From Sabethes cyaneus (Eukaryota; Arthropoda; Insecta; Diptera; Culicidae): a DNA stretch of 64,000 nt. The DNA is taken from assembly GCF_943734655.1 (NCBI RefSeq), contig NC_071354.1:43377744-43441743 (forward strand). Direction: 5' to 3'. Positions 25,425-36,090 of this stretch are shown piece by piece (within the stretch, counting starts at the first letter, position 1; every line of letters begins with the position of its first letter). A program made the position numbers and the translations under genes. A model generated the notes under the pieces. The model was not told where the DNA came from and ran no database searches. It was given only the letters and a program-made list of their open reading frames with translations.

Positions 25425-25960
25425 GTGTGGTGGATTGGAAGGCAGTCAGCGAGAGGTTGTGTATGTTTAGAATAAAAGACCGTTTCTTCAACTATACCAT
25501 CATAAACGTGCACTGTCTATACGACGGTAAACCCGACGAAGAAAAGGAGCCATTCTATTTATGCGCTGCTCGAAGCAACTTATGACGCTGTTCGCCTCGA
25601 AACATCAAGATCGGCATCGGGGATACAAACGTCGGCAGGCCGGTAGGAAAGGAATGAGTAGGCAGATTATTGGGCCTAATAGCCTGCACACCGACACGAA
25701 CGGTAATGGCCAGCAAGAGCTCAGCTTTGTAGCTTCCCGAGGCCCGGGGTTTAGAAGCACACAAAACCACCTGGACATCACCTGATCAACGAACATTAAA
25801 CTAAATCGATCATATTCTCATTGATGACTGGTTTTTCTTGAAAATTAACTACATACGCTCTATACGGGGCGCGGATATCGACTCGGATCATTACCTAGTA
25901 GCAATACATGTGCGCTCAAAACTGTCGATGGTATACTACAACTTGCGACAAAGCCATCCT
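25425..25960 (+). pseudogene. RTE-type endonuclease remnant
   Basis: Across shifting plus-strand frames the AP-endonuclease of an RTE element can be followed: FFNYTIINVHCLYDG and KPDEEKEPFY, then the DIKIGIGDTN-like catalytic segment, IIGPNSLHTDTNGNGQQ, SFVASRG, and finally GADIDSDHYLVAIHVRSKLS, the SDH motif that closes the endonuclease domain. Frameshifts and stops make it a relic. The RT domain does not follow; a minus-strand RTE copy begins instead near 25970. The order of blocks equals that of JAM1-like elements. Confidence 0.7.
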
Positions 25961-26679
25961 CCTCGGCTAACTTACTTATTTAGGTGGCTTGTCGTCCTGA
26001 GACAAAGCCTGGTGACAAAGTTTCACCAATTTACTTGGTTGTGAGCTGCCGCTCTCCAAATCTTCGCACACCAAGTACTCTCTGCTAGATCATCTTGCTT
26101 GCTGCGCCCCTGGTCATCTTGTTTCTACCGGATTTGTGGTAAACAGCAAATTAACAGGATACTTGACCGGCATTATTGCAACATGCCCTACCCATCGCAT
26201 CCGTCCAGTTTTAGCCACCTTTAGGATACTGGGTTCGCCATTAGGCTATGCGAGTTCATAGTTCATCCTCCACCTCCATACTCCGTGGCCCTGTACGCCG
26301 CCGAAAATCGTTCTAAGCACTCATCTTCCGAAAATTTCGAGCTCTCGCAGGTCCTCCTCGAGTATTGTTTATGTTTCATGCCCGTGGTCTAATAAGCGTC
26401 TTGTACTGGGTATACTTTGTACGGGGGCTTAGTGTGCTCGACCGCACTTGCTTGTGAAGCCGCACGACTTCCGAAAATAATACGCTTCCGAATCTCACGG
26501 TTGGTGTCATTGTCCGCTGTTACCAGTGATCCAGTACAAATTCGTCAACTACTTCAAATTCATCTCCGTCCATCATTATACCACTGCCCAAGCGGCGTCA
26601 GTCAGCTTCGGTTTAATTGGGCAGCATGTGCGTTGTTTTAGACGTATTTAGCTTTAACCCCATCTTTTCTAGTCTGGGG

Positions 26680-27333
26680 GTATGAAATGGGGAAGGCAAC
26701 TAGGAAGAAGCGCCCAACATAGCTCTAGCCATCCCAAGCCCCTACCTAGCGCCTCCACGTGGCCATACCTGGAAATACTTCAATTTGTATAATTGAGTAG
26801 CCAAGCTAGGAGGTGCGGGGTCGTGCGGTTTTCAGTTCCTAACCTTACAAATGTAGTTTTAGGCAACCATTAAACCACACGACTTTATTTTCAAGTATTG
26901 TATGATTTAAACTAATATTTTTGGCAAACTAATCTATTTTCAGAGAGCGAAATAAGGCGCTATATCCTTGGCCAATTGCAGCCTGGCTTCTGGTCTAAAT
27001 ACCATTAGTTCATCCCTGAGGGTCCGGAGTATCACTTAACCTTTATTAGCAAAGATACTCCCAACGATTGTAAATAAATCATTATCTATGTATACGGGAA
27101 GCGTTTGGTACGGGAGGTCCACGCTTTCTTCCTTCCCCTTGATTTCAAGGAGTTTAATGGAATTAGATATTTTTTCTGGTTCCACTTGATTCCTTGGAAT
27201 TCTCTCTACGGTACATGCTGCGTAGTTGGCCTGGCCGTTGACAAGAAAAATGATTGATTCAAGTAATCGTCATTTTCCAGGATGCCTTCAAGAATTGGCT
27301 GCGTTAGTGTGAGATTAGATTAGAGATTAGATT
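26680..27333. mobile_element. 654 bp insertion flanked by a ~23 bp direct repeat
   Basis: TAACCCCATCTTTTCTAGTC plus TGG stands at 26657-26679 and again at 27334-27356. Joining them restores the RTE frame, so the intervening sequence is an insert with a long target duplication. Its plus-strand end is the repetitive GAGATTAGATTAGAGATTAG, a simple tail as on some non-LTR elements. A frame on the other strand (about 27025-27260) stays open for more than 70 codons (IIFLVNGQANYAACTVERIP, LPVYIDNDLFTIVGSIF). I do not recognise that protein. No terminal inverted repeats are visible. Confidence 0.55.
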
Positions 27334-27582
27334 AACCCCATCTTTTCTAGTCTGGTGTACTGTGCACCCACCGCCACAGATGTTCTACCCGATAACATCC
27401 ATGTCATTGGCAAAGCAGGCAAATTGATTGAATTTATTGAAGATCGTATCCCGCGTGTTGATATCCGCTCGGTTCATAACACCTTGTAGTGCTATATTGA
27501 ACAGCAGGCTTGAGGTACCATCACCTTGATGAATCCCTCTGTATGTTTCGAATGAACTCGGCAATCCACCCGAAATCCGAAC

Positions 27583-28089
27583 CAGGGCTTAAAAAGGCAT
27601 CGCAATTCGAATGTGACTGCGTGAATGCAGACGCTTTCCGCATTCAACCTGCGCTTTTTGAACGATCATTTGACTGTTTTTTGAATCCAGTCAATCTGCC
27701 GCTTGCGCTGCAGCCGTCTTATAATTCATGCAGCAAACAGTCGTGCCCGCTTTGGGCGTTCATATCGAAGAATCTAAACTGAGAACTTGCTGGAAGCATA
27801 ACGTATTTTTTCGTTTCTCTTTTTGTCTCCAAATCGGCCAGTCATACTGCCAGTCATTTGACTGTTTTACAGTCATTCGCTGGTCCAAACGGTAAGGGCA
27901 ACTTGATCGAAACGAAAATGTTAAAAAGGTTTAAAATGCATTCGTTCTACCGTTCAAAACGCAGGCGTGACTGAGCAAGCTGTTAGTGGCGTTATGCATA
28001 GCGTTCGTATTCCACTACTAAACAAACGGTGTGAATTTGAATGCACGGTAGTGTGAATGCGATAGAAAAAAGAATTGGTTGAAGCCCTG
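27583..28089. mobile_element. 507 bp hAT-type MITE with 8 bp TSD ATCCGAAC
   Basis: ATCCGAAC is present at 27575-27582 and 28090-28097. Inside it the ends are CAGGGCTT and AAGCCCTG, an 8 bp inverted repeat beginning CAG. An 8 bp duplication and CAG...CTG ends are the hallmark of the hAT superfamily. The interior repeats CAGTCATTTGACTGTTTTAC-like motifs and encodes no transposase. It interrupts the RT domain of the surrounding RTE relic. Confidence 0.85.
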
Positions 28090-29379
28090 ATCCGAACACA
28101 GCACTGTATACCATCCATCGTAGATTCAATCAGTGTGAGGAGCTTTCTGGGGAAGCTGATGGTTTTCTATAGCTTTTTCCGGTCGATGATATCATATACG
28201 ACTTTGAAGTCAACGAACAAGTGGAGCGTGAGAACTTTTCACTCCCGGCCCTTTGGGAGGATCCACCGCAGTGTAAATATGATCCGTTGTAGACCATCCA
28301 TCGACGAAGCCGGCTTGATGAGTTCCCACAAATCTGTTCGCAATTGGTGATAGACGGCGGAAAATGATTTGGGGCAGCACTTTATAGACAACATTGAGAA
28401 CGGTGATCCAACTTGTCGCCCTTTTTGTAGATCGGGCAGATAACCTATCTTTCCACTCCTACGGGTCCTTCGGTGCTGCTTCCACCTTTCGGTCACCTTA
28501 CGATCGTCCGTCAAAATACTGCCTTTCCTTCGTTCAGTTTCGCTTTCGCGTTTCCTGAGAACGATGCAGCCGCTCCAACTCTGCATATTCCATCTTTTTC
28601 AGATAGCACTTTTTCTCCCCGATGATTTGATTTTACTGCATCTTCTTCTGTTTGTGTCCTTCCACTTTCTGATGTTTAGCACCGCATATTTGCTTGCCCG
28701 CGCAGCGTTCTGCTCATCCATTACCCTCCTATATTCATCGTCAAACCAATCGTTCCGCTGATTCCGTGCCACACGCCCAGTGGAGCTCTACGCTACACTG
28801 CCAATAAATGTTGTGATGGTAACAGTCTCCGAGAGGGACTACGTCCAGCATGTCCTCTTCCGGCAGCACAGCTTCGAGTGAGTCCGCGTAGTTTGCGTGA
28901 CGTCTACCTGCTTCAGCCACGTGAGATTTAACCGAGGCTGGCGTTACTACCGAATATTGTTTACAACAGAGAGTCTTGGGCACTAATGTCACTTTGGGGG
29001 CACTTGGGGGGATAATGTCTGAGAATGAGAAGTCAGAGAGTCTCTCAAAACGTAGTCCATGTATGATTCTGTCTGATTTGGAGACCTCCAGGTGTACTTG
29101 TGTAGGAATCTGTGCAGGAAGAAGGTGCTACAAACGATCATGTTCTGCTCGGCTAAACATTTGGTAATTAGACAACCCGCGAATTGATGGTTTCTTTTGA
29201 GATGCTTCAGATGCATTCACGCAGTCACAAGCCCTGGAAGGTGCACATAGCACATTCTTAGCATTATTACAACATCCTTAACGCGCGGCACAAAGAGGTA
29301 TAAAGGAAGACGAAGCTTGCTCAGACTTACAGATGAATGGTGAATGTCACTCGAAACAAGTCTGATGGGGTAAACACTT

Positions 29380-29720
29380 AGGTGCAGTTGTCAAGCGATA
29401 CTTTCTGCAATTTCTTGCAGCCCAACTTGACATAGCAATTCTTAAATCAGTCAATCCCACAGCACAGAAGGTCCTTGACGGTCAGACTAGCGTCACTGAT
29501 CACATCGTCAATTTTCACTATTGCCACGTAAAAAAGCATCACAAGAAGCAATCTCGTTTGCATTACTTAATTGTTCGTAGAAGGTACAACCATTTAACCC
29601 AACAAAAGCTACGGGACCGAACCTCGTGATGGTTCTGTTATCTTAGTTTAAGCATTCGCGATAACACATTTCTTAATTCAGCCGCCCGACATTGAATCCG
29701 ACATTGTCTTGCACCGCTCC
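29380..29720 (-). repeat. Probable 5' region of an RTE copy
   Basis: The block with GGGACCGAACCTCGTGATGG and AACACATTTCTTAATTCAGC is repeated at 50570-50725 (GGTACCGAGTCTCGTGATGG, ACACATTTCTTAGTTCAGCC), in both places on the 5' side of a minus-strand RTE endonuclease. The block at 29430-29560 also recurs at 25190-25400. It has no intact frame. Confidence 0.5.
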
Positions 29721-32137
29721 TAACATAGAACACAGACACACTCTAGATGAGAAACGCTTTCAATGTAGATAGAAATTTTACATTCAAGAGTGAAAACATT
29801 GAGAAAACGTATTTTTCTCAGACCACCATGTTGAATTAGAAACAATTATAATTAATGTTTAAAACTGGTTTCAACCGCGGTTGATGCGATCAGCTACGCT
29901 CACTTATGCTCATTCGACTTTGTTGCCTTATAGAAGTAAAATCTGTAAAGATCATGCACGAAATATTTGTAGAGTTGAGTGTAATCTACAGTCTGTCTGA
30001 ATTGAGTATTGCATTATTTTATTCAATTTGCGCTACTACAGGTTTATCAACTTTACTATTAAAAATTGAAACTTTCGTTAACCAATTAAAAAGCAGCGTA
30101 AATACAAAAAAATTAACCATAGCTCAATTCAGATAGATTGTAGATTATATTCTACCTTACAAGTGGTTCATACATAACTTTTAATGTAAATCGTAAATCA
30201 TTTAACGCTTTAGAATTGAAATTACCTTCAAACCAAATGTTTTGTACATTGCTTGCTTGTAGATATCTTACTGTTTGAGACAATCGACAGATTTTTTTTT
30301 CCTATCGCGAAATAATTATGTAATTGAATATCGCATTGGCCATTTTCTTCCAGTCTTTCACAACCTGGTCATTTCTTCTGCTTAAATTCCGCAATCCTAG
30401 TTATTTGTTACATTCTTTTTTCGTTAAGCTCTAATCATATTGATATTCGATTCCAGCCGACTTCATAATTTTAGGTTTCTTTTGTTTTGTTTTCCGTCCT
30501 TTAGAAACTAGTTTACAGTTAACAACTTGAAGCCATCTGTCGGTTGTTGAACTTACTTTAAAAATTCAAATAGTATGAAATTGTAAACAAATACAAATAA
30601 TTCTTTTAATCAGTTTTTATTTCGTGTTTTAACCAAACATGAGTATGCCTTTTCTGTTCCGTTATTGAATTTTTATAATCAGAAAGAATGCAGTGAATAT
30701 ATTTTTATTAACAAAAAAGTAAATACAATGAGTTATTTCAGACTTGGTTTAAGGGCAAGATTTTGTTGTAGTAAAAAGACAACCGGCTCCAAATGTTAAT
30801 AACACGCCTACGGTACAATTCTACGAATAAGAATAGATTCAGTATGACGGTATTATCGCCAATGTATGAGGAAAAAGTAACTGGAAACAATGACAAGTGG
30901 AGAGTTGTGATAAGGGTGTTGTGTTTGGAGCAGACATTTTATATTTTTGTTGCATAGCAAACAGAGTTTAAAAAAAAAGTGGGGATTTTTGTTACACTAT
31001 GCTGCGTTACTGATAACAACAAATTATTTAGTATTTTTATGAAAAAAGCATAAATAAATATGAGGAATTATAGTGATACGAATAAGCAAGATGAACGAAA
31101 AAGAAATCTGATTTTCGAAACATTTAGCAACAAATAATGACGTTAAACACTACTTTCGATGCATCACAACTTCCACCGTTTTTTCAAAACTTTCTAATTA
31201 TATTACCATGTCATTAGTTACATATTTCAGCGTTCCACTTAAATACTTTGGCTAAAATTTGATTTGAACTATCAGTTAAGTACCAGCTTCTTTTGAGGAA
31301 CCTTTCGAATCATTTTTATGGCACATTCAATAGCTCTCATTCCCTGTAGTCTAATTTTTTGCTTCCCTGCTGTGAGGTGCGCCTCTCCAATTAACCGTAA
31401 CACTTTTTTACACAGTCACATTCACCTACACAGTTGGTTAAGTCTGTTGCTACTCTTGTTAAATATTTTCGTATACATTAGATCTCTCTAATTTTCCAGC
31501 GGCATCGGTTTGGACGTTCGCAACAGGGTGGATAATGTTTTTTTTTTTAGTTTTACCGTCCAAGCATGGTAACAGTTTAACAACGTTTACTACTAACAAC
31601 TTTACAGTCTAGAATCGGTTCCGAGTTTGTTTAAAAAAATTACTTATCAGCTCAAGTTCGCTCTACAGTCTATGATTATCACACTATTAGTACCGGATAA
31701 AATCATTCACCTTCAACAAAGGAATTTCAGAGTATTACTACGGTGGGACCGAATCCTTTGCGTGATTATCTAACAACTAACATACATCGATGGGGATTAC
31801 CGCTGTAATTGCCTTTTTATAAAATGAACGGTTTCCAAACGGACATTTTTGGTATGAAAACAGGTTGTTGCGGTTCTGCTGTTATTGTGAAAGTAGTTGG
31901 AAGAATCTGATTGCTGTTCGATACTTTTGAACTGTTTTGTATATAAAAAATTAACTTTCAGATCTTTGCGTGTATATAATTTCATTACCATGACGAATGA
32001 TGTCTGCAGAAGTATAGGCACTTTCAAAAATGATAAGAAAAATGTTGATCACACAACGTGTATGGAATTGTCAGGCAGCGCATACAGTTCTACTGTGTCC
32101 TGGGAAGCCACAAAATGCTCAATAGGCTAGATAGCAC
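29721..32137. other. Low-repeat AT-rich sequence without recognised genes
   Basis: This is the longest stretch in the middle of the window without an obvious transposon. It lies immediately downstream of the minus-strand zinc-finger gene at 32138-32546 and may contain its 3' untranslated region. No AATAAA was found on the minus strand close to that stop codon, and no other coding frame is recognisable. Confidence 0.4.
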
Positions 32138-32546
32138 TTACATCACCAAGCAGTCGTCACACTCGGCTCCAGTGTCGTCTTCGCAATTGCAATCACACAA
32201 ACCGCACTCATCTCCTTCACCTTCGGGGCCACCATACTCGCAGCAAACACAGCATGGTTCCTCGATCTGTTCGATGGCCACTTCCGGTGTCGAAATCTAC
32301 GGTTTGCAAGTTTCGGTTTAAAAAAAATAAAACCATAAAGCTCAAATTATGGTCACCTACCGGTTCATGGGTGATCACTCCATCCACATTGTTTGGCGCA
32401 ACACTGGAGGAAATACCGGGAAAGAGCATTTCCGACGGGAAAAGGTATGTGTCGCAAAAGTACGCGCTGTGTGTGTTTTTGATGTGCTGTTTTAGTTTCT
32501 CCAGCGTTGGAATCGGCATATCACAGAGTGGACATTTGAAGTCCAT
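32138..32546 (-). CDS. Small C2H2 zinc-finger protein with Cys-rich tail (paralog 1)
   Basis: Two exons give a predicted protein of 114 residues. Exon 1 (32361-32546) starts at ATG in the context CAACAATGG. It encodes one classical zinc finger, C5-x2-C8-x12-H21-x4-H26, then SAYFCDTYLFP and a proline-containing linker ending VITHEP. A 64 bp intron (32297-32360) has the donor CCG|GTAGGT and the acceptor CCGTAG|ATTTCG. Exon 2 (32138-32296) starts ISTPEV and continues in phase to TAA. Its second half holds ten cysteines among Asp, Glu and Gly (PCCVCCEYGG, DECGLCDCNCEDD, ECDDCLVM). The finger suggests nucleic-acid or protein binding; the tail could bind metal. Neither role is shown. I do not recognise the family. 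The paralog at 42479-42883 shares finger spacing, linker, intron position and tail, which is the main evidence that this is a real gene. Confidence 0.7.
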
Positions 32547-33547
32547 TGTTGCAGACGTCTGCTACGTATGTTACGCTGGATATATGTTGCTATCCAGCGG
32601 ATATCCTTTACCTGTCTGGTAATGCCTATTAATAGCGTGTTATGCGTGATAACATCGCAATCTGTCACTTTTTCTCCTCACTAGAGATTTCGCTGGACCA
32701 ATCGAGAACAAACACCAGAGTGTAAATTTAGCAATAAATCAGCTTCAAACGTTATATTGTTCAACTGTAAACAGCAGATTTACCTTTGTTCAGACAGTTC
32801 AGAAGCTTTTTATCCTATTTGCTGTTCGGAAATCACCAAAATGTTAACATTTTACGCCTGCAGGTTGACTTGACACCCGAACACCTCTGTGAATGCTGCT
32901 GGATGCTTGTGTGCTTGAGAAAATGTACCTATCTCTGGCTAGACAGCACGCTGTTCGAATGTTGTTTACATCCCACGCTCATCGGCTGTATGTGCCACCC
33001 ATCCAACCAACAGCAGCAGGGTGGTAGAAGCTTTTTCGAACGAAAGCTCTTCGAATCGGTTGACTGTCGCGCTGCTTTAATATCGCGCATAGAAGCTTTT
33101 CATAGATTTTTCGATGTTTGTTTAATTTCTTATAAGAAGTTGAAAAAAGGATAATGTACGGTATGTATTACTGAAATCAAAAAATAGGGTATGTTGCTAC
33201 ATCGTCGTAATTGCCTATTCCTGTCCTATCCTGCACAAATTATTAAAAATATCAGCATTTTTATGACACACAATGCAAAACTAGTTGTTCCCTAATATTT
33301 TAGTTTGTTGTCTATCACATGCGATCAATCAAAGTGAGCTGAGATCTACTTAAATGCTTTTTATCATTAGAGAAGTCCTACCAGCCAAATTTCCTACGTT
33401 TTTTCGTGCGACGAAGAAGACAGTGTCGACTAATCGTTTGAATTTCCGTCATCCATAAATGAAAATAACTTACGCAAGGCATTGTCGTTATTCTACAGCC
33501 AGGAAAACTTGCCTGACCTGCAGAAATTTTGTAGAATGAATAACATT
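32547..33547. other. Upstream region of paralog 1, no recognised gene
   Basis: It probably contains the promoter and any 5' untranslated exon of the zinc-finger gene. A donor-like CAG|GTAAAG occurs on the minus strand at about 32610. A plus-strand frame at 32786-33154 (122 codons) has no recognisable domain. Near 33207-33270 the sequence CGTCGTAATTGCCTATT and AAATTATTAAAAATATCAGC is shared with 49815-50110. Confidence 0.35.
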
Positions 33548-33683
33548 TGTCATGCCGTCCTTTTTTTTGTTTATAGGAGACTAGACCACTGCGACCAGCA
33601 TTTAGATCTATTGTGGTATGCTCCATCCTTAATCTATGTGCACTGCCTGACATACCACCAGTAATCCGAGCAGTTGTCAGTAC

Positions 33684-34741
33684 TCAGCAAGCACAGTTGT
33701 CCCAATTAGGCACAGCACTTCTTATGAAGTTGATTACCTTGTTGGAACTTTCAGTCCAAATATTCAGAGGCTCCAATGTTCCTTTACCGAGGACTCTTAA
33801 TCTACGTTGTATTAACGCACCACACTCGCACAGTAGATGTGCTGATGTTTCAGTGTCGTATCCGCAAAAGCGGCATGAATCTTCACTGAGAATGCCCATC
33901 TTCGTGAGATGGTATTTACTCGGGCAGTGTCCTGTAAGCAAACCTGTCATTATGCTTAGTTCTTTTTTTATTTAAGCTAAGCAGCTCCAGGCTTTTCTTA
34001 CCACTAAGTATAATAAACATCTTCGACTGCCGCAGTCCAGTTGCGGCAAGCCAGTTTTCTTTTATAGTAATGTTTTCCCACTGTTTGAATTCCATTTTCA
34101 GGGCACTTGATGATACCCCGCAAAATGGTTCTGGACCAATAAAGTTAGTGGATGAACCTTGTCTTGCTAATATGTCAGCTTTCTCGTTTCCTTCTACCCC
34201 GCAGTGTCCTGGAACCCAGTACAAATTTATTTGGTTCATTTCAGCCAGCTGTCGAAGAGAACGGGCACATTCCCATACTAATTTGGAACGACATGTGGGT
34301 GAAATTAGAGCGTTCAATGCTGCCTGACTATCTGAGAAAATGCAGATATTTGCATACCTATATTGCCTATATACCTATATTACGTAGACAGATGTATGAG
34401 CACTCTAAAATCGCATATATTTCCGCTTGGAACACTGTCGGCCAGTGACCCATAGCTATTGATCTGTTTATTCCTGGTCCAGTAATACCGGCTCCAGTAC
34501 ACCGGTCCATTTTTGAGCCATCGGTATAGAAAATTACTGAGCCTGGACGCACAGGAGGGCCACCGTGTTCCCAGGTTGAGCGCTCGGGCAAGATGATTTT
34601 ATAAGGAATTTCGAAGTTTGGCGTCGTGCTCGTCCAGTCTTCTATTCCGGTAGTTATTTCATTTATACGGACTTCCTTCAAGATCGAAAGATGTCCTGTT
34701 AAGTTTCCCTCCAGCAAGGATTTGTTGCGGTATAATCGCAA
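33684..34741 (-). pseudogene. RNase H and C-terminal region of the LOA-like element
   Basis: Three adjoining minus-strand frames continue the pol protein. One, at 34367-34741, holds VIFYTDGSKMDRCTGAGI, the first catalytic Asp of RNase H. The next (33916-34317) has INLYWVPGHCGVEGNEKADI, the typical His and Asp of the domain's end. The last (33684-33950) has HCPSKYHLTKMGI and CRFCGYDTETSAHLLCECGA, a Cys/His cluster common at the C-terminus of LOA, R1 and I elements. Frameshifts between them show that the copy is dead. Confidence 0.8.
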
Positions 34742-35002
34742 TGCTGTTTTCTTTGCTTCTAAATAAGCGAGGCATAAGTTATCCTCGGCTTCACTATTGT
34801 TAAGTAAACCCAGTGGACCATACTAGATCTAAGCCCCCAAGTTTTGCCGATTGCTTTATTGCACAACCAGATAGCACATGTTGCTTTATTTATACCTTGT
34901 TCTACGTGAGCTTTTTATCTAGTGACACCTAAATATTTCACTTCATTGGATAATTGTATTTCGATTCCATCCAGCAAGAGTTTCTGAATAGTATATTTCC
35001 TC

Positions 35003-35890
35003 TTACGGGTGAACGGAACTATAATTGTCTTTTAGCCCCTCTTTTTTACACCATGTCAGTGTGTGATTTAATGCTGATGGCATTCGATTTGAAATGACAT
35101 CGTCGTATTTACCTCTCACGAGAATCGCAATGTCATCAGCGAATCCCACTACCTCAAAGCCTTTTTCGGTTAATGGTTTCAGTAAATCGTCTACAACTAG
35201 TGACCACAATAGAGGAGAAAGAACTCCACCTTGAGGACAGCCTTTTGTTGTTTTCATCGATTGAGTTGCATTCCCAAGCGAGGAAGTAATCTCACGATTT
35301 ACTAGCATTGCCTTTATCCATTTTGTTGTGTAGATGTCAATCCCATGTTTACTCATAGCTTCTTGCATTGATCTATGAGAAGCGTTGTCAAATGCTCCCT
35401 CTATATCAAGGAAGGCTACCAGTGAGATTTCTTTTGTGTCTATAGAATTCTCGAGCTTGCCAGCTAACATGTTTAATGCATCTACTGTAGATTTATTGCT
35501 CTGAAAAGCGAACTGAAATTTACTCAATGGAGCTTTCTCTAAATATATTGCTTTAATGTAATTGTCGACAATTTTCTCCATAGTTTTTAAGAATATGGAA
35601 GTCAGACTGATTGGCCTAAACGCTTTCGGGAGTGTTTTATCACGCTTTCCAGCTTTCGGTATGAATATTACCCTTGTTTGTCTCCAAACGGTTGGTACAT
35701 GATTTAATATAAAACTGGCCCTAAAAATTTCTTTCAATAATGGGATAGTTAACTGCTTGCTCTTCTGCAGCATTACTGGCAATATCCCATCAGTACCAAG
35801 TGCTTTGAACGGTTCGAAGGAGTCGGTTGCCCATTCTATTTTGGACTCAGTAAAAATGGCCTTGGCTATTTCATGAGCTTCTAGTTCAGC
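35003..35890 (-). pseudogene. Reverse transcriptase domain of the LOA-like element
   Basis: About 290 codons stay open. Motifs in order: KALGTDGILPVML (domain start), HVPTVWRQTRVIFIPKAGKR, PLSKFQFAFQSNKSTVDAL, the first catalytic motif VAFLDIEGAFDNASHRSM, GCPQGGVLSPLLWSLVVDDL, and the catalytic box VVGFADDIAILVRGKYDD. Both aspartates of the FADD box are present. Near 35030 the frame shifts: the continuation NPAKTIIVPF, LLLDGIEIQLSNEVKYLGV is in another frame. The apparent start codon ATG lies in the target-site duplication, not in the element, so it is accidental. Confidence 0.8.
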
Positions 35891-36090
35891 TGTCATGCCG
35901 TCCTACACAAATACATGCGCGTTAGCTTCGTAAACATTGTTGTGATTTTTAGTTCGGACGATGAAAAACTTTGATGGACGGATTTTAAAACGGAGATGAA
36001 TTAAGATTCAAACCATAAACATTAATAAGAGTTAATGAACGTCCTTGCTAACCTAAACCCAAATCAAAATATTTAAATTAGAGCTTTCAG

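Larger units (their letters stand above)
25970..29220 (-). pseudogene. JAM1-like RTE element, degenerate, split by two insertions
   Basis: Read on the minus strand the parts appear in RTE order. Endonuclease: STFFLHRFLHKYTWRSPNQT near 29100. Linker: ARNQRNDWFDDE near 28750. RT start: SILTDDRKVTERWKQH near 28500. A deletion follows, then KIGYLPDLQKGRQV-type frames near 28430 and RISGGLPSSFETYRGIHQGD near 27570. The catalytic box FANDMDVIG near 27400 replaces YADDIDIIG, so the second catalytic aspartate is present but the first has become Asn. The C-terminal region has GSGIMMDGDEFEVVDEFVLD near 26550 and an RMRWVGHVAIMP-like block near 26200. Inserts occupy 26680-27333 and 27583-28089. It is non-functional. 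Confidence 0.75.
33548..35904 (-). mobile_element. LOA/Lian-like non-LTR retrotransposon, 5' truncated, with 14 bp TSD
   Basis: TGTCATGCCGTCCT occurs at 33548-33561 and again, identically, at 35891-35904. The element between (33562-35890, 2329 bp) reads on the minus strand from inside the RT domain through RNase H and a C-terminal zinc-knuckle-like region to a 3' end with a poly-A tract (T-run at 33562-33568 on plus). Having RT, then RNase H, then a C..C...H...C segment is typical of LOA and I clades; LOA includes Lian of Aedes. The endonuclease and ORF1 are absent. A related 3' tail lies at 48217-48330. Confidence 0.85.

Noticed and set aside
32786..33154. Frame of 122 codons upstream of paralog 1
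   Set aside because: No recognised domain, no counterpart upstream of paralog 2, and no supporting start or splice context.
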